A DNA stretch of 64,000 nt from Incurvaria masculella (Eukaryota; Arthropoda; Insecta; Lepidoptera; Incurvariidae): NCBI GenBank assembly GCA_946894095.1, contig OX335653.1, positions 17,303,001 through 17,367,000 on the forward strand, given 5' to 3'. Positions within the stretch are counted from its first letter, which is position 1. The number at the start of each line of letters is the position of its first letter. The translations under genes were made by a program, and so were the position numbers. Below the pieces are notes generated by a model. The model was given only the letters and a program-made list of their open reading frames with translations. It was not told where the DNA came from and made no database searches. Below are positions 8,582-18,741 of this stretch, piece by piece.

Positions 8582-9913
8582 CTGCACAGAATTCGTCTGA
8601 TGTGCTCGCACATCTTGCGAACAATTATTATTATTAATTGGGCGGTGGCCACCCGATCCGCCTGCTCCTCCGCCGCCGCCGCATCCGCCGCCGCGCCGCT
8701 GTTGCTCCGAGCCAGTCCGTTGATGTTCAAAATTAGGCGACGGATGGTTTCGAGAATCCTTGAATGTGCAAATCAATGTATGGTGTCCGTACCCGTTACA
8801 TAATGTGCACCGAACCGGTTTATACTCGCAGTTAACTGCCGAGTGACTTTCGAAGCACTTAAAACATAATCGTTGCTCCCGCACCCAGTTTTTCCTTTCA
8901 TTGGGATTCATTTCACGTTTCAATTTGAAACATTCAGTAACGGAATGTCCTGAACCAGAACAGAAGGTACATTGTCGTCGCGGTATCTCCGCTAGATGCA
9001 CAACTTTCGGCCGAACGAGCGCACCGCGCGGTTTTCGAGCCGAATCCGAATTCGTTTCCACTTCGGGTGTGGACGTGTCGAACAAACGACACTCTTCTTG
9101 TAGGAACACAATCAATTGGTCGAAAGTAGGTAACTTTGTATGGTCGCCTCCGTGTAATTGTTCAAACCGTGTTTTTATGCTTACGGGAATCTTGCCCAAA
9201 CTGATGTGAAGGAGAATATAACTCCATTTATCCACAGGCAAACCGAGGTTCTGCAGCGAACGTGTGGACTCGAGCAATGGGTTCAATAGTTTCGCGCGTA
9301 AACATGAACGCGTTGCGTACGGCAAGTTCAATATCCTTGCGATGTGTACATCTGCCAATAAACGAATATTTTCGTACCGACCCTTCAGCAGATCTAACGC
9401 AATTTTATAACTCTCATTCTCCATTGGCAAGTGACCAATGATGGATTTTGGTTCACCAGTGACGCTGGTGAACAAATAATGGAATTTTTCAGTGTCCGAG
9501 ATGTCCGTTCGTGAATTAACGAGAGAAGTAAAGAGGCTTATGAAACTTGTCCAACCGAACGTGTCACCGTCATATGTAGGCAGTTTAATTGCTGGCAATC
9601 TAGCCGAGTGCTCTGCCTGAGGAGCCGGTGTTGGATGTACATCATCCAAATAATCTGATCTGGCCGCTTCCAGCTCATTGTACCACAAAGTCGTCTCCGC
9701 ATATTTATTATCCAGGTCCTCAACCACGGCCGCATCAGCATTCGCGATAAGGATATTTTCGTAGGCATCCGCAAACTTCGAATAATGTTCATCCAATTTC
9801 CTCAATCGAGCCGCAACAATCGGAGCAGATATAGTTTTTTCCCGTACCATTTCAAGCGCACCTTTCAACCATACTCTCTCAATTTTGAGTCTCATTTCAA
9901 AGGCTCTCGACAT
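8579..9913 (-). CDS. gag: Pao-type Gag protein
   Basis: This 444-residue Gag forms the particle that packages element RNA. The N-terminal 300 residues fit the Pao gag/DUF1759-type region (LPAIKLPTYDGD, LPMENESYKIALDLL). Three zinc knuckles follow: CTFCSGSGHSVTEC (CX2CX4HX4C), CFKCFESHSAVNC (CX2CX3HX4C, slightly short) and CTLCNGYGHHTLIC. The tail is rich in glycine, asparagine and glutamine. The start chosen is the first ATG, 814 bp inside the 5' LTR. The frame ends with TAG followed by CAATCA and continues in phase into pol. Confidence 0.93.
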   Translation of the reverse strand: MSRAFEMRLKIERVWLKGALEMVREKTISAPIVAARLRKLDEHYSKFADAYENILIANADAAVVEDLDNKYAETTLWYNELEAARSDYLDDVHPTPAPQAEHSARLPAIKLPTYDGDTFGWTSFISLFTSLVNSRTDISDTEKFHYLFTSVTGEPKSIIGHLPMENESYKIALDLLKGRYENIRLLADVHIARILNLPYATRSCLRAKLLNPLLESTRSLQNLGLPVDKWSYILLHISLGKIPVSIKTRFEQLHGGDHTKLPTFDQLIVFLQEECRLFDTSTPEVETNSDSARKPRGALVRPKVVHLAEIPRRQCTFCSGSGHSVTECFKLKREMNPNERKNWVREQRLCFKCFESHSAVNCEYKPVRCTLCNGYGHHTLICTFKDSRNHPSPNFEHQRTGSEQQRRGGGCGGGGGAGGSGGHRPINNNNCSQDVRAHQTNSVQ

Positions 9914-10699
9914 ATTGGAAGGAGAAAATAAACAAGTTTAAAAACAATATAATATTACGAACGGAACCACCTATTTGTAGGCATACCTACCCATAACAAA
10001 GCATAATCCTATACTTAATTAACCGAGCCGAGTACGTTACGTACTAAAAGAATACGTCGCGCCGAGCCGCGACGGTGCTGAAACCTTATACTGAAATATA
10101 ATAAATAACCGAAACGTATCTCTAAGTAAGTAGGTACGTATTAACGTATATAAACAAATCTGAGCCTTTATTCGAAATCTAATATAATATAATTATATAG
10201 ATTTGCCGGAATGAGTACCCCCTAGTCGGTTCCTTCATACTTTATTTTTAACCAAAATTAACGTATGTCGCGCCGAGCCACGAACTTACCTACACCGAAT
10301 GCCGGTTATCGAATATTTACGATACACAAATAGAATTAAATTACCAAAAGTTAATAAATCTGAACCGAGAACCGAGAAAAGAACTATTTTTATGCCTACC
10401 TACTTAGCATGTAAGCAGTAACAACTGTGTAATCAGTCGCGCCGAGTCGCGAGCACCGTAAGCCGAATAACACAAGATAATGATAAGTTGATTTGAACTG
10501 AGATAAATTGAACCGAGTATGAATTATAACTATGTACCGTGACTGAACCGAGAATTTTTCAATAATGGCGGCGCGCGACATTTCGCGATGCGCTAACGTC
10601 CGCCATCTTACGCCGCGACGGACACGAACGTGGGAAGTCGGTACCAACCTATCTTATGCTACGCTGATATGATTTTAATAACGCGAAACGAATCGCAAA
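9914..10699 (-). other. Pao 5' untranslated leader
   Basis: This is the internal region between the primer-binding site and the gag ATG, about 0.8 kb. CGCGCCGAG(T/C)CGCGA-like motifs recur near 10060, 10270 and 10440, spaced about 170-210 bp apart. It probably holds packaging signals; there is no open frame of note. Confidence 0.7.
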
Positions 10700-10721
10700 T
10701 CGAATCCGGCTCGAAGGACCA
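10700..10721 (-). other. Pao primer-binding site, tRNA-Tyr type
   Basis: The plus strand here reads as the 3' end of a eukaryotic tRNA-Tyr including CCA (TCGAATCCGGCTCGAAGG + ACCA), a 22-nt match. The tRNA-Tyr assignment rests on the acceptor strand complementary to CCTTCGA, the usual tRNA-Tyr 5' end. It lies 6 nt inside the 5' LTR. Confidence 0.88.
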
Positions 10722-10727
10722 AAAATA

Positions 10728-11085
10728 TGTCCGTTATTCCGCCGCAGTAGACTGTAATCCTGAATTGTGGAACCGTCCGACCAAAACCAGCTCAGAAAAC
10801 ATTGCCAACTCACCCGAGGCTCCTTCTCCTTCTTGTCGTTCTGGACGTCCAGGTCTGGAGTTGCAGTGGGTGAGGGTCCTTTGAACCACCGAAGCCGAAT
10901 CCGAAGGGTTGGTGGAGCAGCCACCGAAAAAGGTCTCGCGGAGACGAGCACGTTGGCGTGCAGAAAAACCATGCACTTCACTCCGTTCGGTACTGCACTC
11001 TCGGATGCACTGACAGGCAGCGGCGCGCGTGTCGCTCTCGCCGTGTCGTCAACAATATTTTCAGGAACCGGTTTTAGCCGAAACA
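10728..11085 (-). repeat. Pao 5' LTR
   Basis: 358-bp direct repeat of 4207-4564. In element orientation it should carry the promoter and start of transcription. Frames crossing it are repeated at the other LTR and are not genes. Confidence 0.95.
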
Positions 11086-11090
11086 GATAA
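11086..11090. repeat. target-site duplication of the Pao element, right
   Basis: GATAA directly after the LTR end AAACA, matching 4202-4206. Confidence 0.9.
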
Positions 11091-11308
11091 GTTGCCGATT
11101 GACTGGTGCCCTTGGTATAGTCCAAGTATTAAACGTTTAATGTAGAGCCCCCGCACAAAATGGAATAAGGCAACGCGGCGGCGCCGCAGTAATCCGGGTT
11201 TAAGCCGCCCTAGAACCGCTAAGCTCTGGCTATTTCATTTTATTTACTGGGCGCTTGATAAAGTTCGCTTCACTCCGTCGGAAACGCCTCCCGCCTCATA
11301 TATTCCGG

Positions 11309-11853
11309 GAGGTCACGATATGTTTGGTCACGATAAGGTGAATCTGGGTTCGCAGGTTAGAGACCAACCCTCTGATGCTAAATATGTCGGTCTGCCTGTG
11401 CCAAGTGGTTGCGTTATTGATATCGATATTGGCTACATAAAATAGATGTTGGTATGTACCTGCTGATGAATATACTGATTGTCTAGAAACATTGATACCT
11501 ATTAATTATACAACAATAAACAGTCGGTATTTTAATTAAATACTCACATATACCTAAAGTTATATATGTAACCTAAATTGCCCATAACTACGAAATGCTA
11601 ACAGAGATTTGTTTAGCTTTGGTATTGCTAAGTAAGTATGTACTGACACTTTCATGCTTCGTTATTTGCAGCCATTTACCTTATCATACATATGTTTTGT
11701 CACCATAACTATTTTTGCAGGCGCCTTATCTACGTAACGAAACCACTTGGCGCAGGCAGACTGACACATTTAGCTTCAGAGGGTTGGTCTTTATCCTGTG
11801 AACCCAGTTTCAGCCATTTACGTTATCGTTACCATTTTTGTCGCGACCTCCTA
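11309..11853 (+). mobile_element. ~550-bp MITE, copy 1 (GGAGGTC ends)
   Basis: Ends are GGGAGGTCACGATATG... and ...TTTTTGTCGCGACCTCC, imperfect inverted repeats that extend inward (GTGAATCTGGGTTC / GAACCCAGTTTCAGC). A second copy in reverse orientation lies at 27571-28112 with the same internal order. No coding capacity, so a non-autonomous DNA transposon is likely. Confidence 0.75.
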
Positions 11854-12835
11854 GTCTAATACATTCGAGGCGGAGGCCGGTTAGGGCAGTAGCCGTGGAG
11901 AGCTTTTGAATATGAACTTTATTTATGTTTAGATCCTTTTGGCGATGACACAAGAATTAATAAAACACGTACTTACCAGTCGTGGGCGTTTCCACTGGTC
12001 TTCGAAAACGTTAGTAACCGTTATTGCTGATGCCGATAGCCGTTAGCGGAAACGGTTTCAAAAAGAAATGAAAGAAAAGTCCCTCTCCCTTCTTCTCCTT
12101 TTTTTTTTTTTTCGAGTGCAGTGACCTGTATTCTCAGCAAAAATCTAAATCAAGAAAGAGGTTTTGTTACTATGTAGTTAGTTCGCAACCAATGAAGAAG
12201 TCAGACAAAACTTTTTATCCTCGACAAAATAATCCCCAGAAATAATATAACACAAATGATAAATAAACATAATTATCATTTATTTTATATGCCTATAAGC
12301 ATTTCGAAATACCAATCGTTGGACTTTTTCTGTAAGCAAACCACAACGGCGGTCGTTAACAATGTAGCCCCTCATCGATTACAGTGCGCACTGCGCGCGC
12401 GCATTACAGTTTCGGCGTTAACCCCAGTTGCGAGAGTCGCCGGCTACAAGCCGCAACGAAGTAATTATCAATATTACTAACATTACTCGTAACCCCAGTT
12501 ACGAGAGTCGCCGGCTTCGAGCCGGTTACAGCTACATTGCGCGAGCGAGACAGTCGCGGCTGGCGGTCGTTGCGTCTAGACGTCTCGCAACCTACGTGCT
12601 TTCGTTGGCGCGCCGCGTGCGGTGCGCTACAAGAAATTTGTAGCGGCCATACTGCTCGGCGTAAAATGAATACTTCGTTTTTACACTAGTAACAGTTATA
12701 CGAACCCATTTCTCATTTCTCGTCCCACGACTAGTACTTACAATGCGCGCCACGCGCTTACAAAACGAACATATGACGGAGTGAGAAAGAATCACTACTT
12801 CAACCCGAACCTAGCCCGAACCACGAACCACGAAT
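11854..12835. other. no gene recognised; GC-rich block with a 72-bp duplication
   Basis: 12416-12454 and 12488-12524 are near copies of a 38-bp segment (AACCCCAGTT.CGAGAGTCGCC...GAGCCGG) 72 bp apart, in a locally GC-rich block surrounded by AT-rich DNA. This could be the regulatory part of a decayed LTR or repeat, but I cannot assign it. Confidence 0.4.
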
Positions 12836-13070
12836 CCATGAATGAATGAATGAATCAATTATTTATTGCGCAACATAGAAAACAAATACAAGTGCAAAAA
12901 AGCTCAAAACAGAAACAAAACTGCACAAAGGCGCACTTATCACTAAGATTGATTGCTTCCAGTCAACCTTTGGGGGTTGACATGAGGAGAGACAATCTAA
13001 AATATCTGCAGGTAGGTACACAATAGCAATTTGAAAGGAAAAATTATAAAAAAATATATACATACAGTAT
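12836..13070 (-). mobile_element. LINE 3' UTR fragment
   Basis: On the minus strand it ends in CAATAAATAATTGATTCATTCATTC, a short tandem tail. Just inside lies GTCAACC...AGT-type sequence (plus strand ACTTATCACTAAG...CTTCCAGTCAACCTTTGG), comparable with the ACTTAATGCC...CTACCAGTCTACCTTTGG block of the large LINE at 49.9 kb. A 5'-truncated relative is likely. Confidence 0.6.
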
Positions 13071-13121
13071 AAACATACAAAAGACTATAATTTACATAAC
13101 AATACAAACATCCTCAATGAT

Positions 13122-13506
13122 GTCAGCCTCAATGGCCCAGTGGCGCGACACTTAGGCGATCGCTCTCCGAAGTTAAGCAACGCTGCGTCCGGTCTGGTCT
13201 TGGATGGGTGACCATTCGACCGTTGAGAGAGGCTGGCCGTGGTTCGGATTCCACGTTTAACTGTAGGTCCCCTTCCTTACTTACTAGGTGGTAGGGTCAA
13301 TCCCGCCCGGGTTGGTACCATCGCATTGGATGAACGATGGTCGAAGCGGCAATGAAAATTGTCCGTGTTTTCGATCCAGTTCAATGTAGCCGTGCAATAT
13401 AAGGAGGGTCTTGGCATGGCACCTAGCTCCCAGGTGGTGTGTTGGGCTAATACCATGACAGAATGGTGTGGTATTAGCCATCTATGTCCAGTCACATAAA
13501 AAAAAC
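13122..13506 (+). mobile_element. 5S rRNA-headed SINE, full length copy 2
   Basis: Same head and body as 433-815, with few differences. 5S A box GAAGTTAAGCAACG, C box GGATGGGTGACC, body, 3' stem-loop GGCTAATACCA...TGGTATTAGCC and A-tail are all present. High similarity to copy 1 suggests fairly recent activity. Confidence 0.9.
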
Positions 13507-13799
13507 CCCCGTACCATCAACACCAAAAAATTAATGTTTTTTGTGTTGTTGTAAAAATTAAAAAAATTAAAGGGGTGCCTTTAATTTTTTTAATTTTTTT
13601 ATTTTTTTAAATTTTTTTTTATTTTTTTTTATTTGTTGTTATAACGGCAAAATAAATACACACTCTGTGAAAATTTCAGCTGCCTACCTATTACGGTTCA
13701 TGAGATACAGCCCTGTGACAGACGGACGGACGGGCGGACGGACAGCGGAGGCTTAGTAATAGGGTTCCGTTTTCACCCTTTGGGTACGGAACCCTAAAA
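13507..13799 (-). repeat. GGGTTCC repeat, rearranged at one end
   Basis: 13625-13799 is a good reverse copy ending GGGTACGGAACCCTAAAAA. The left part is replaced by AT-rich sequence with a 20-bp-stem hairpin (13553-13600: AAATTAAAAAAATTAAAGG / CCTTTAATTTTTTTAATTT). It abuts the A-tail of the SINE at 13506. Confidence 0.7.
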
Positions 13800-14416
13800 A
13801 CATAATTTGAATTTAATAAACTTTATATTATATTTATATTATATATGATACAATATACTAATAAATATACTGTACCAAATGAAAACACAGATTATAACTA
13901 TTTTTTTGATATTAAAAAAAGTTTCCAGGGGTAGTATATTCAGATCTCATTTAAATAAAACTCCTTGATTTTTGACTTAAATAACTGATAGTTTGACAAG
14001 AGCGGACGGAGGTAGGCAACGAGTTCGACAGAATTCGAATCGACGAAAGAAACAAGTTGTATGGCGGGAAATGGAGATGCAGAAATGGAGGCAGGATACA
14101 TTAGTCGGCTCATACGACATGCACGGGTGGAAATGCAGTGGGCTCAATTGTATCATTTTTATTTCATTTTCATTTCATTTCATTTTATTAGGTCTTTTTG
14201 GTATACAATCATACACTTAGACACGTCAAAAAAGGTACATAATAAAATCACGTTAAGAATAGTATAAAATCGATAGAATTCAAAATTGTCAAATAAATTA
14301 TCAAAATAAACAATTCAGGATCTACATTAAAATCATAATAAAAACAATACAGGTTAGTTTTAAGTGGCGCTTAGTGATACGCGGTTCGATCGCAGCTGCT
14401 GTAGCTCCGGTGTCAG
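13800..14416. other. AT-rich, no gene recognised
   Basis: A short TTTCATTTCATTTT-type run lies at 14155-14190. The 68-75-codon frames near 14.0-14.2 kb show no domain I recognise. Confidence 0.4.
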
Positions 14417-14498
14417 TTTTTAGGGTTCCGTACGCAAAGGTTGCCAACGGAACCCTATTACTAAGCCTCCGCTGTCCGTTCGTCTGGCCGGTTTTTTT
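14417..14498 (+). repeat. GGGTTCC repeat, internally deleted
   Basis: The first ~70 bp (TTTTTAGGGTTCCGTAC to GTCCGTTCGTCTG) are joined directly to the last bases GGCCGGTTTTTTT. Both termini survive and about 200 bp are missing. Confidence 0.8.
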
Positions 14499-14534
14499 AT
14501 ATCATCAATTATATTAAAATTTGTCAATAATTAA

Positions 14535-14930
14535 TTATTTTATCTGCTTCTTCAACAGGTATGCCTGTCGGTGCGACCCTTTCGCACAATCTACAAACAT
14601 ACATCGTTTCATACATGCTCTACGATTATGGGCGCTACGTACCTGAACTTTCCTTTATAACATCGATTTGGCCACGTCACGTTCTCGTAGGCCGCCCGGG
14701 CACGACATTTCCGCTCACATCAGCTCTGTAGATTTGCTTCATCATTCTTTCGTCACCCATTCGTTCCATATGTCCAATTAATCTTAGCACTTCAGTCATT
14801 GTGAAATTTGTCTGTTAGATCAACTCCTCATACTTTCCTCAAGGAACGCATTTCTAATGCATTTATTCTATATTCGTGCCTCTTCGTAATCTTCGTACTT
14901 AATACTCGCTTCCATACATAAGTGTAGGTA
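14535..14930 (-). pseudogene. RTE-type LINE reverse transcriptase remnant
   Basis: On the minus strand, 14660-14795 reads VLRLIGHMERMGDERMMKQ followed by a YRADVSGN-V-GRPTRT stretch, then a stop. This is the C-terminal region typical of RTE/BovB-like ORFs (GHVERM...GRPRRT). Frame breaks lie on both sides, and 14535-14600 gives a short continuation containing VEEAD. It is a decayed, non-functional copy. Confidence 0.72.
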
Positions 14931-14964
14931 CCAGTTGTGAATCGTTATTCTAGCTGTCGCCGGA

Positions 14965-15110
14965 CTTTTCATAATGGAATTCATTGCTGCTGCTGGACAT
15001 ACGCAGCTCCAATTTTCGTCCAGTCCACCCGGCCTTCAGCGGTACGGAACCACTGCTTTCCGCCGACGCACTTGATGTCGTCCTACCTGGCCGGTGGTCT
15101 ACCCACATAT
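14965..15110 (-). pseudogene. second RTE-type LINE C-terminal remnant
   Basis: The minus strand reads GRPPAR, then a stop where the family usually has W, then DDIK...GGKQW and GAAYVQQQ. This is the usual GRPP-R-W-DD...GKQW...EAYVQQW ending of another lepidopteran RTE-like family. The stop marks it as dead. It abuts the previous remnant but seems to be a different family. Confidence 0.68.
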
Positions 15111-15270
15111 TCGATATGTATATTCTATTAATAAAAGTTGTGTAATATATTTACATGTATTTATTACATAATACTCATAGTGATGTTCAGAGGACAGCCG
15201 TGCCTATATTGTACCTATATTGTAACATACATTCTACCAGTAATAAGCGATCACAAGCTTTAGGGCCAAC

Positions 15271-15821
15271 TTAAGGTGGCCCATCCCGCTCATCTCCCCA
15301 TACAAACGGGGAAAGAAGATCACGCCCATATTTCTTGTCAGAGATCCCAAGTTTTGCTCAAAATAGCTTTATTTGATAGAACTAGATGTCTGATGACCGT
15401 TGGCATTGTAAAATTGTGTTTGGTTTCTAAGTTATAAGGTCCGAAAGTTCGAATTTTTCGCACGTTTTATACAATAACTTTGGAGGTGGATTACGCATTG
15501 ATAAAGTAAGAACATCTTAAAAAGATTAGTCATCAAACATATCTTATTTAATCAAGATTTTTTAATCTATTTAGTTTTTGTTAGATTTTTGACTACAGCG
15601 GTCGTGGTTTACTTTTAGCTATAAGTCGTTTTGTAATTAAAATATTCGTAAATCTTATCAAATCATACACTATTAACATTGTCTTTTTTGTGGACATGTT
15701 GCATCTTTCTCATCACGGAGCCTGTCTTTTTTTTTTAAACAGAGAAGGTCCCAGAGCGCAACAGCACGGTTTTGTACCGTGCCCGCGAATGAGTTCGTCC
15801 CGCCGGGTTGGGCCACCTTAA
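15271..15821 (-). mobile_element. TTAA-flanked MITE, full-length copy A
   Basis: Bounded by TTAA|GGTGGCCC and GGGCCACC|TTAA. Internal blocks (CGGCGGGAC, TCATTCGCGGGCACGGTACAAAACCGTGCT, GACAGGCTCCGTGATGAG, AAATAAAGCTGTTTTGAG) recur in the same order at 41.5, 55.9 and 57.7 kb. ~550 bp, no coding capacity. TTAA targets suggest piggyBac-type mobilisation; a TA-target family ending in AAGG is the alternative. Confidence 0.82.
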
Positions 15822-15939
15822 TGTGACGTTACATAGCATATGACCAGCGGAAGATCAAGAAATTTTTAAAGATATCTCATCCAGTTTAGAAGTTATGAGA
15901 GAACAGACAGATGAAAATAAAAACACACTCACATAGATA

Positions 15940-16005
15940 AATATATACATACCGGTCAATATCATAACCCTACTTTTTCTTCGCCGTAGTCGGGTAAAAA
16001 GTAAG
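15940..16005 (+). repeat. diverged CCGACTTCAAA-family end fragment (weak)
   Basis: CATACCGGTCAATATCATAACCC...CTTCGCCGTAGTCGGGTAAAAA loosely follows the CATACAGACGAATTGATAACC...TGAAGTCGGTTAAAAA end of the repeat at 59.9 kb. Confidence 0.35.
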
Positions 16006-16044
16006 ACAGCATTTGAGAAGTCGATATAAAACTATATTCATGAC

Positions 16045-16095
16045 AGGGATTAATGGGAGATATTAGTCATCCATTTCCAGTTACATAAAAAAAAC
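16045..16095 (+). mobile_element. SINE tail fragment
   Basis: ATATTAGTCATCCATTTCCAGTTACATAAAAAAAA matches the last ~35 bp of the SINE superfamily only. Confidence 0.55.
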
Positions 16096-16554
16096 ATATT
16101 GATCGCTACAAACAAAATATGGCAGCAATGAAAACATTTTCGAAGAAAGAGATCGCACCTGAGAGTCCGGCGCCCCTCTTGAATGTTCGTTGAACCATCT
16201 AATCTTGTCACTCGACGAGACGGCACGTGCTGAGCCTTAAACACGTTTACTTATACGTCAGGATCTACAAAGTCTTGATCCTTAGGGCACCAAGGCTTTG
16301 GGCCGGATATTCGAGAACGAAAAGATAAATTTACGTTAAGTATAAATTAGCTACTCTTAATTTTTTTTACTTGTTTGATAGCGTTGGCTTAGAAGCTCGA
16401 TTTTTTCAGATCTATTGAATTTGATATTCATTTCAACTTAATAACTCTACGCGTACATACAGACCAATAAGGAAATGATTGCAGAAGGATTCCATTTTGT
16501 TGCGAGCATGTAAGGACTTAACTGAACTTACGAATTCGGGTCACGTAATATATT

Positions 16555-16698
16555 CCCTCTTGCTAATAAACCTAGATTATCTTCTGAACAGTTATACATT
16601 GTTTTGTCACTATCTCGTATTAGAAACTGCATATCAATGCATAAGATAAAACACTGTATAACTATTCAGATGATGACCTGGGTTTATTAGTAACAGGG
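16555..16698. mobile_element. short foldback MITE
   Basis: Two inverted arms of about 53 bp: CCCTCTTGCTAATAAACC... and ...GGTTTATTAGTAACAGGG. Matched inner blocks are ATCTGAA.AGTTATACA.TGTTTT.TC. Total length 144 bp, no coding capacity. Confidence 0.75.
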
Positions 16699-16740
16699 CG
16701 AATTAACAGTGTCCTGAGAAGTTTTTACAAGTGATTGTAA

Positions 16741-16851
16741 TTCGAGAGAATCAGTAGTAAGAGAACTGACTCGCCGGCAGTACCGTCTCTGTGTGTAAAA
16801 GTAACAGTCGCTTGGGTTGCTACTGCTGTCGTTCCATGCTCGCTGTGAAAA
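16741..16851 (+). repeat. GC-rich dispersed repeat (CCATGCTCGCTG family), copy
   Basis: AAGAGAACTGACTCGCCGGC...GTTGCTACTGCTGTCGTTCCATGCTCGCTG aligns with segments at 20.5, 26.4, 43.9 and 57.4 kb and, in reverse, 19.1 kb. Class unknown. Confidence 0.5.
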
Positions 16852-16899
16852 ATGATCATAAACCGTGATGGATACGATAGCATATCTTAACTCGTCCAC

Positions 16900-17467
16900 A
16901 GACCTCCACCGTAATATATTTACCCTTTCCTCGCTACAAAGATAATCCTCCGCGTTTGCTCCTTACAAACTTGTAGGATCTGATCGAAAATCCTCGAGAA
17001 GCGCGCGTCATCGCCGCGAAACCTTTTGTTTTTACAAGCGACGAATTTGCCGGCGCGCGGCGACCAACTTGCTGATGGATGGTCGCGCCCGCCGGCGGAA
17101 CTTTCAGGGCTGAAAGGCTGAACTTAATAGGATCGTACGGGCGGAGGAAGCTGCGACTCTCGCTCTCGCGAAAGTTCTTTTAGTGTTCAGTGACAATTTT
17201 CAGCTTTCATCTCGAAAGTTCCATTGAGAACGGCCACGAGTTGTCTGTTCACAACATCATATGTCTATTTACAATTAATCTATGTACTACTAACGCTGGT
17301 GTTGTTTTCAACTAAGGTTTTTAGTGACCACACATCACGCTTTTAACGGGACAGTTCGAATATGGTCTCGGAGGTGTTCCGAAGCATGTTCCAAGGTTTT
17401 TAGTATGTCCCGTTATTGGACAAATTACGAACATAGAAGATCGTCAACCTTACTGTTTAATGAATTT
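16900..17467. other. no gene recognised; CpG-rich tract
   Basis: 16975-17180 is notably GC-rich against AT-rich flanks but contains no recognisable exon, RNA gene or repeat boundary. Confidence 0.35.
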
Positions 17468-17688
17468 AAAACCGGTCAACTGGGAGTCGGACTCGCATAC
17501 GATGGGTTCCGTACCATAGTACAAGATTAAACACAACAAAATAACGTTTTTTGTATGGGGCCTCACTTTCATTTTTATATTTTTTTGATATTACCTATTT
17601 GTTGTTGTAGCGGCAAAATAAATACACACTCTGTAAACATTTCAGCTGCCCCCCCCCCCCCTATTATGGTTCATTAGATACGCTCTGA
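17468..17688 (-). repeat. GGGTTCC repeat, truncated
   Basis: Starts AAACCGGTCAACTGGGAGTCGGACTCGC and runs to the GAAATTTTCAGCTG-like block, where a run of C's (17649-17661) replaces the normal sequence. The GGGTTCC end is missing. Confidence 0.7.
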
Positions 17689-18374
17689 CATTGGTATAAT
17701 AAAATGGTATTTGAACTAACCAAAATATTTTGTAGTATATAATATTATAGGTCGGTATTATACAAAAACGTTAAGGGCCTCATATTTAAGGCCTCGTCCC
17801 AACATCCATTAAAAATAAAATGATGTCAGGAATGTACAAATAATTCTATCACAAAGTCTTTAAAGTTTTTTCTATAAACGATCAAATAACATGAAATATT
17901 ATTTTAATATTTCCAAATTCTTAAGAAATAATAAAGCAAATTGACCTAAAACGCTGGTTCATTGGACTTTGTGAAAGTTTCTAGTATCGAGCGGTTGCTG
18001 AAATGAGAAAATCAGCTTACAGGTCATGCGCGGCTGGAATTTCAGGAAATTCGGTTCAAATTGAGCTGTGTGTAGCCAATTTTCTGGTAGCTTTCCAATT
18101 TGAGACACGACAAGAACGAGACTATGAAAAGAACTTACAAAGAGAAAGAGTTTACCAAGTTACCTTTTGATGGTACACATAATTTTAACATTAATAAAAT
18201 AGTTTTATTGGAAAATTTGACGAGACAAAAAAGATGTTTGTAATAAGAAGCTGCGGAAATTATTTTTAACTAAATTCTAATATGACTGTTAAGCTTCCAA
18301 CACTTTGAAATAAAGTTTTTATTATTACTTTCATTCCTGTATTAATAAAATTATCTGTTTTTTTAAGAAATAAA
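17689..18374. other. AT-rich, no feature recognised
   Basis: No gene, terminal repeats or RNA gene seen. Confidence 0.35.
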
Positions 18375-18470
18375 TCAACGATGTTAAATAAAAAAGTTAT
18401 GAGGTAACAAACATTAAAAAAAACGCAGACGAATTGAGAAACTCCTCCTTTTTTGAAGTCGGTTAAAAAA
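18375..18470 (+). repeat. CCGACTTCAAA-family right-end fragment
   Basis: GTTATGAGGTAACAAACATTAAAAAAAACGCAGACGAATTGAG...CTCCTCC..TTTTGAAGTCGGTTAAAAA matches 59870-59956 closely. Confidence 0.75.
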
Positions 18471-18547
18471 ATGAGTGAATTATAGATTTATCCATCTAAA
18501 ACATTAAAATAATACAGATAGCGACGATAAAAGTATTAAAATAAACG

Positions 18548-18741
18548 AAACCAGCCAAGTGCGAATCGGACTCGCACACGAAGGGTTCCGTTCGATGCTA
18601 AAACGTTCGCTTCTTGTAGAAATACACACTTTGTGAAAATGTAAACTTTCATGAGATAAAGTCCGCCGACAGACGGGGACGGACAGCGGAGGCTTCATAA
18701 TAGGGCCACGTTGGCACCGTTTGGGTACGAATCCCTAAAAA
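18548..18741 (-). repeat. GGGTTCC repeat, diverged and shortened
   Basis: Starts AAACCAGCCAAGTGCGAATCGGACTCGCACACGAAGG and ends TTGGGTACGAATCCCTAAAAA; about 100 bp of the AT-rich middle is gone. Confidence 0.75.

Larger units (their letters stand above)
4207..11085 (-). mobile_element. intact BEL/Pao LTR retrotransposon
   Basis: This 6,879-bp element has two 358-bp LTRs (TG...CA) that I read as identical, a 5-bp target duplication, a primer-binding site, a polypurine tract and two long intact frames. The frames are gag (8579-9913) and pol (4607-8578), both on the minus strand. Domain order in pol is protease, reverse transcriptase, RNase H/A17-like region, zinc-binding H2C2, integrase, C-terminal domain. 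This order, the YVDD reverse transcriptase and the zinc-knuckle gag are those of BEL/Pao. Identical LTRs suggest recent insertion. The pol frame is in phase with gag and separated by one TAG. No env-like frame is present. Confidence 0.96.
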
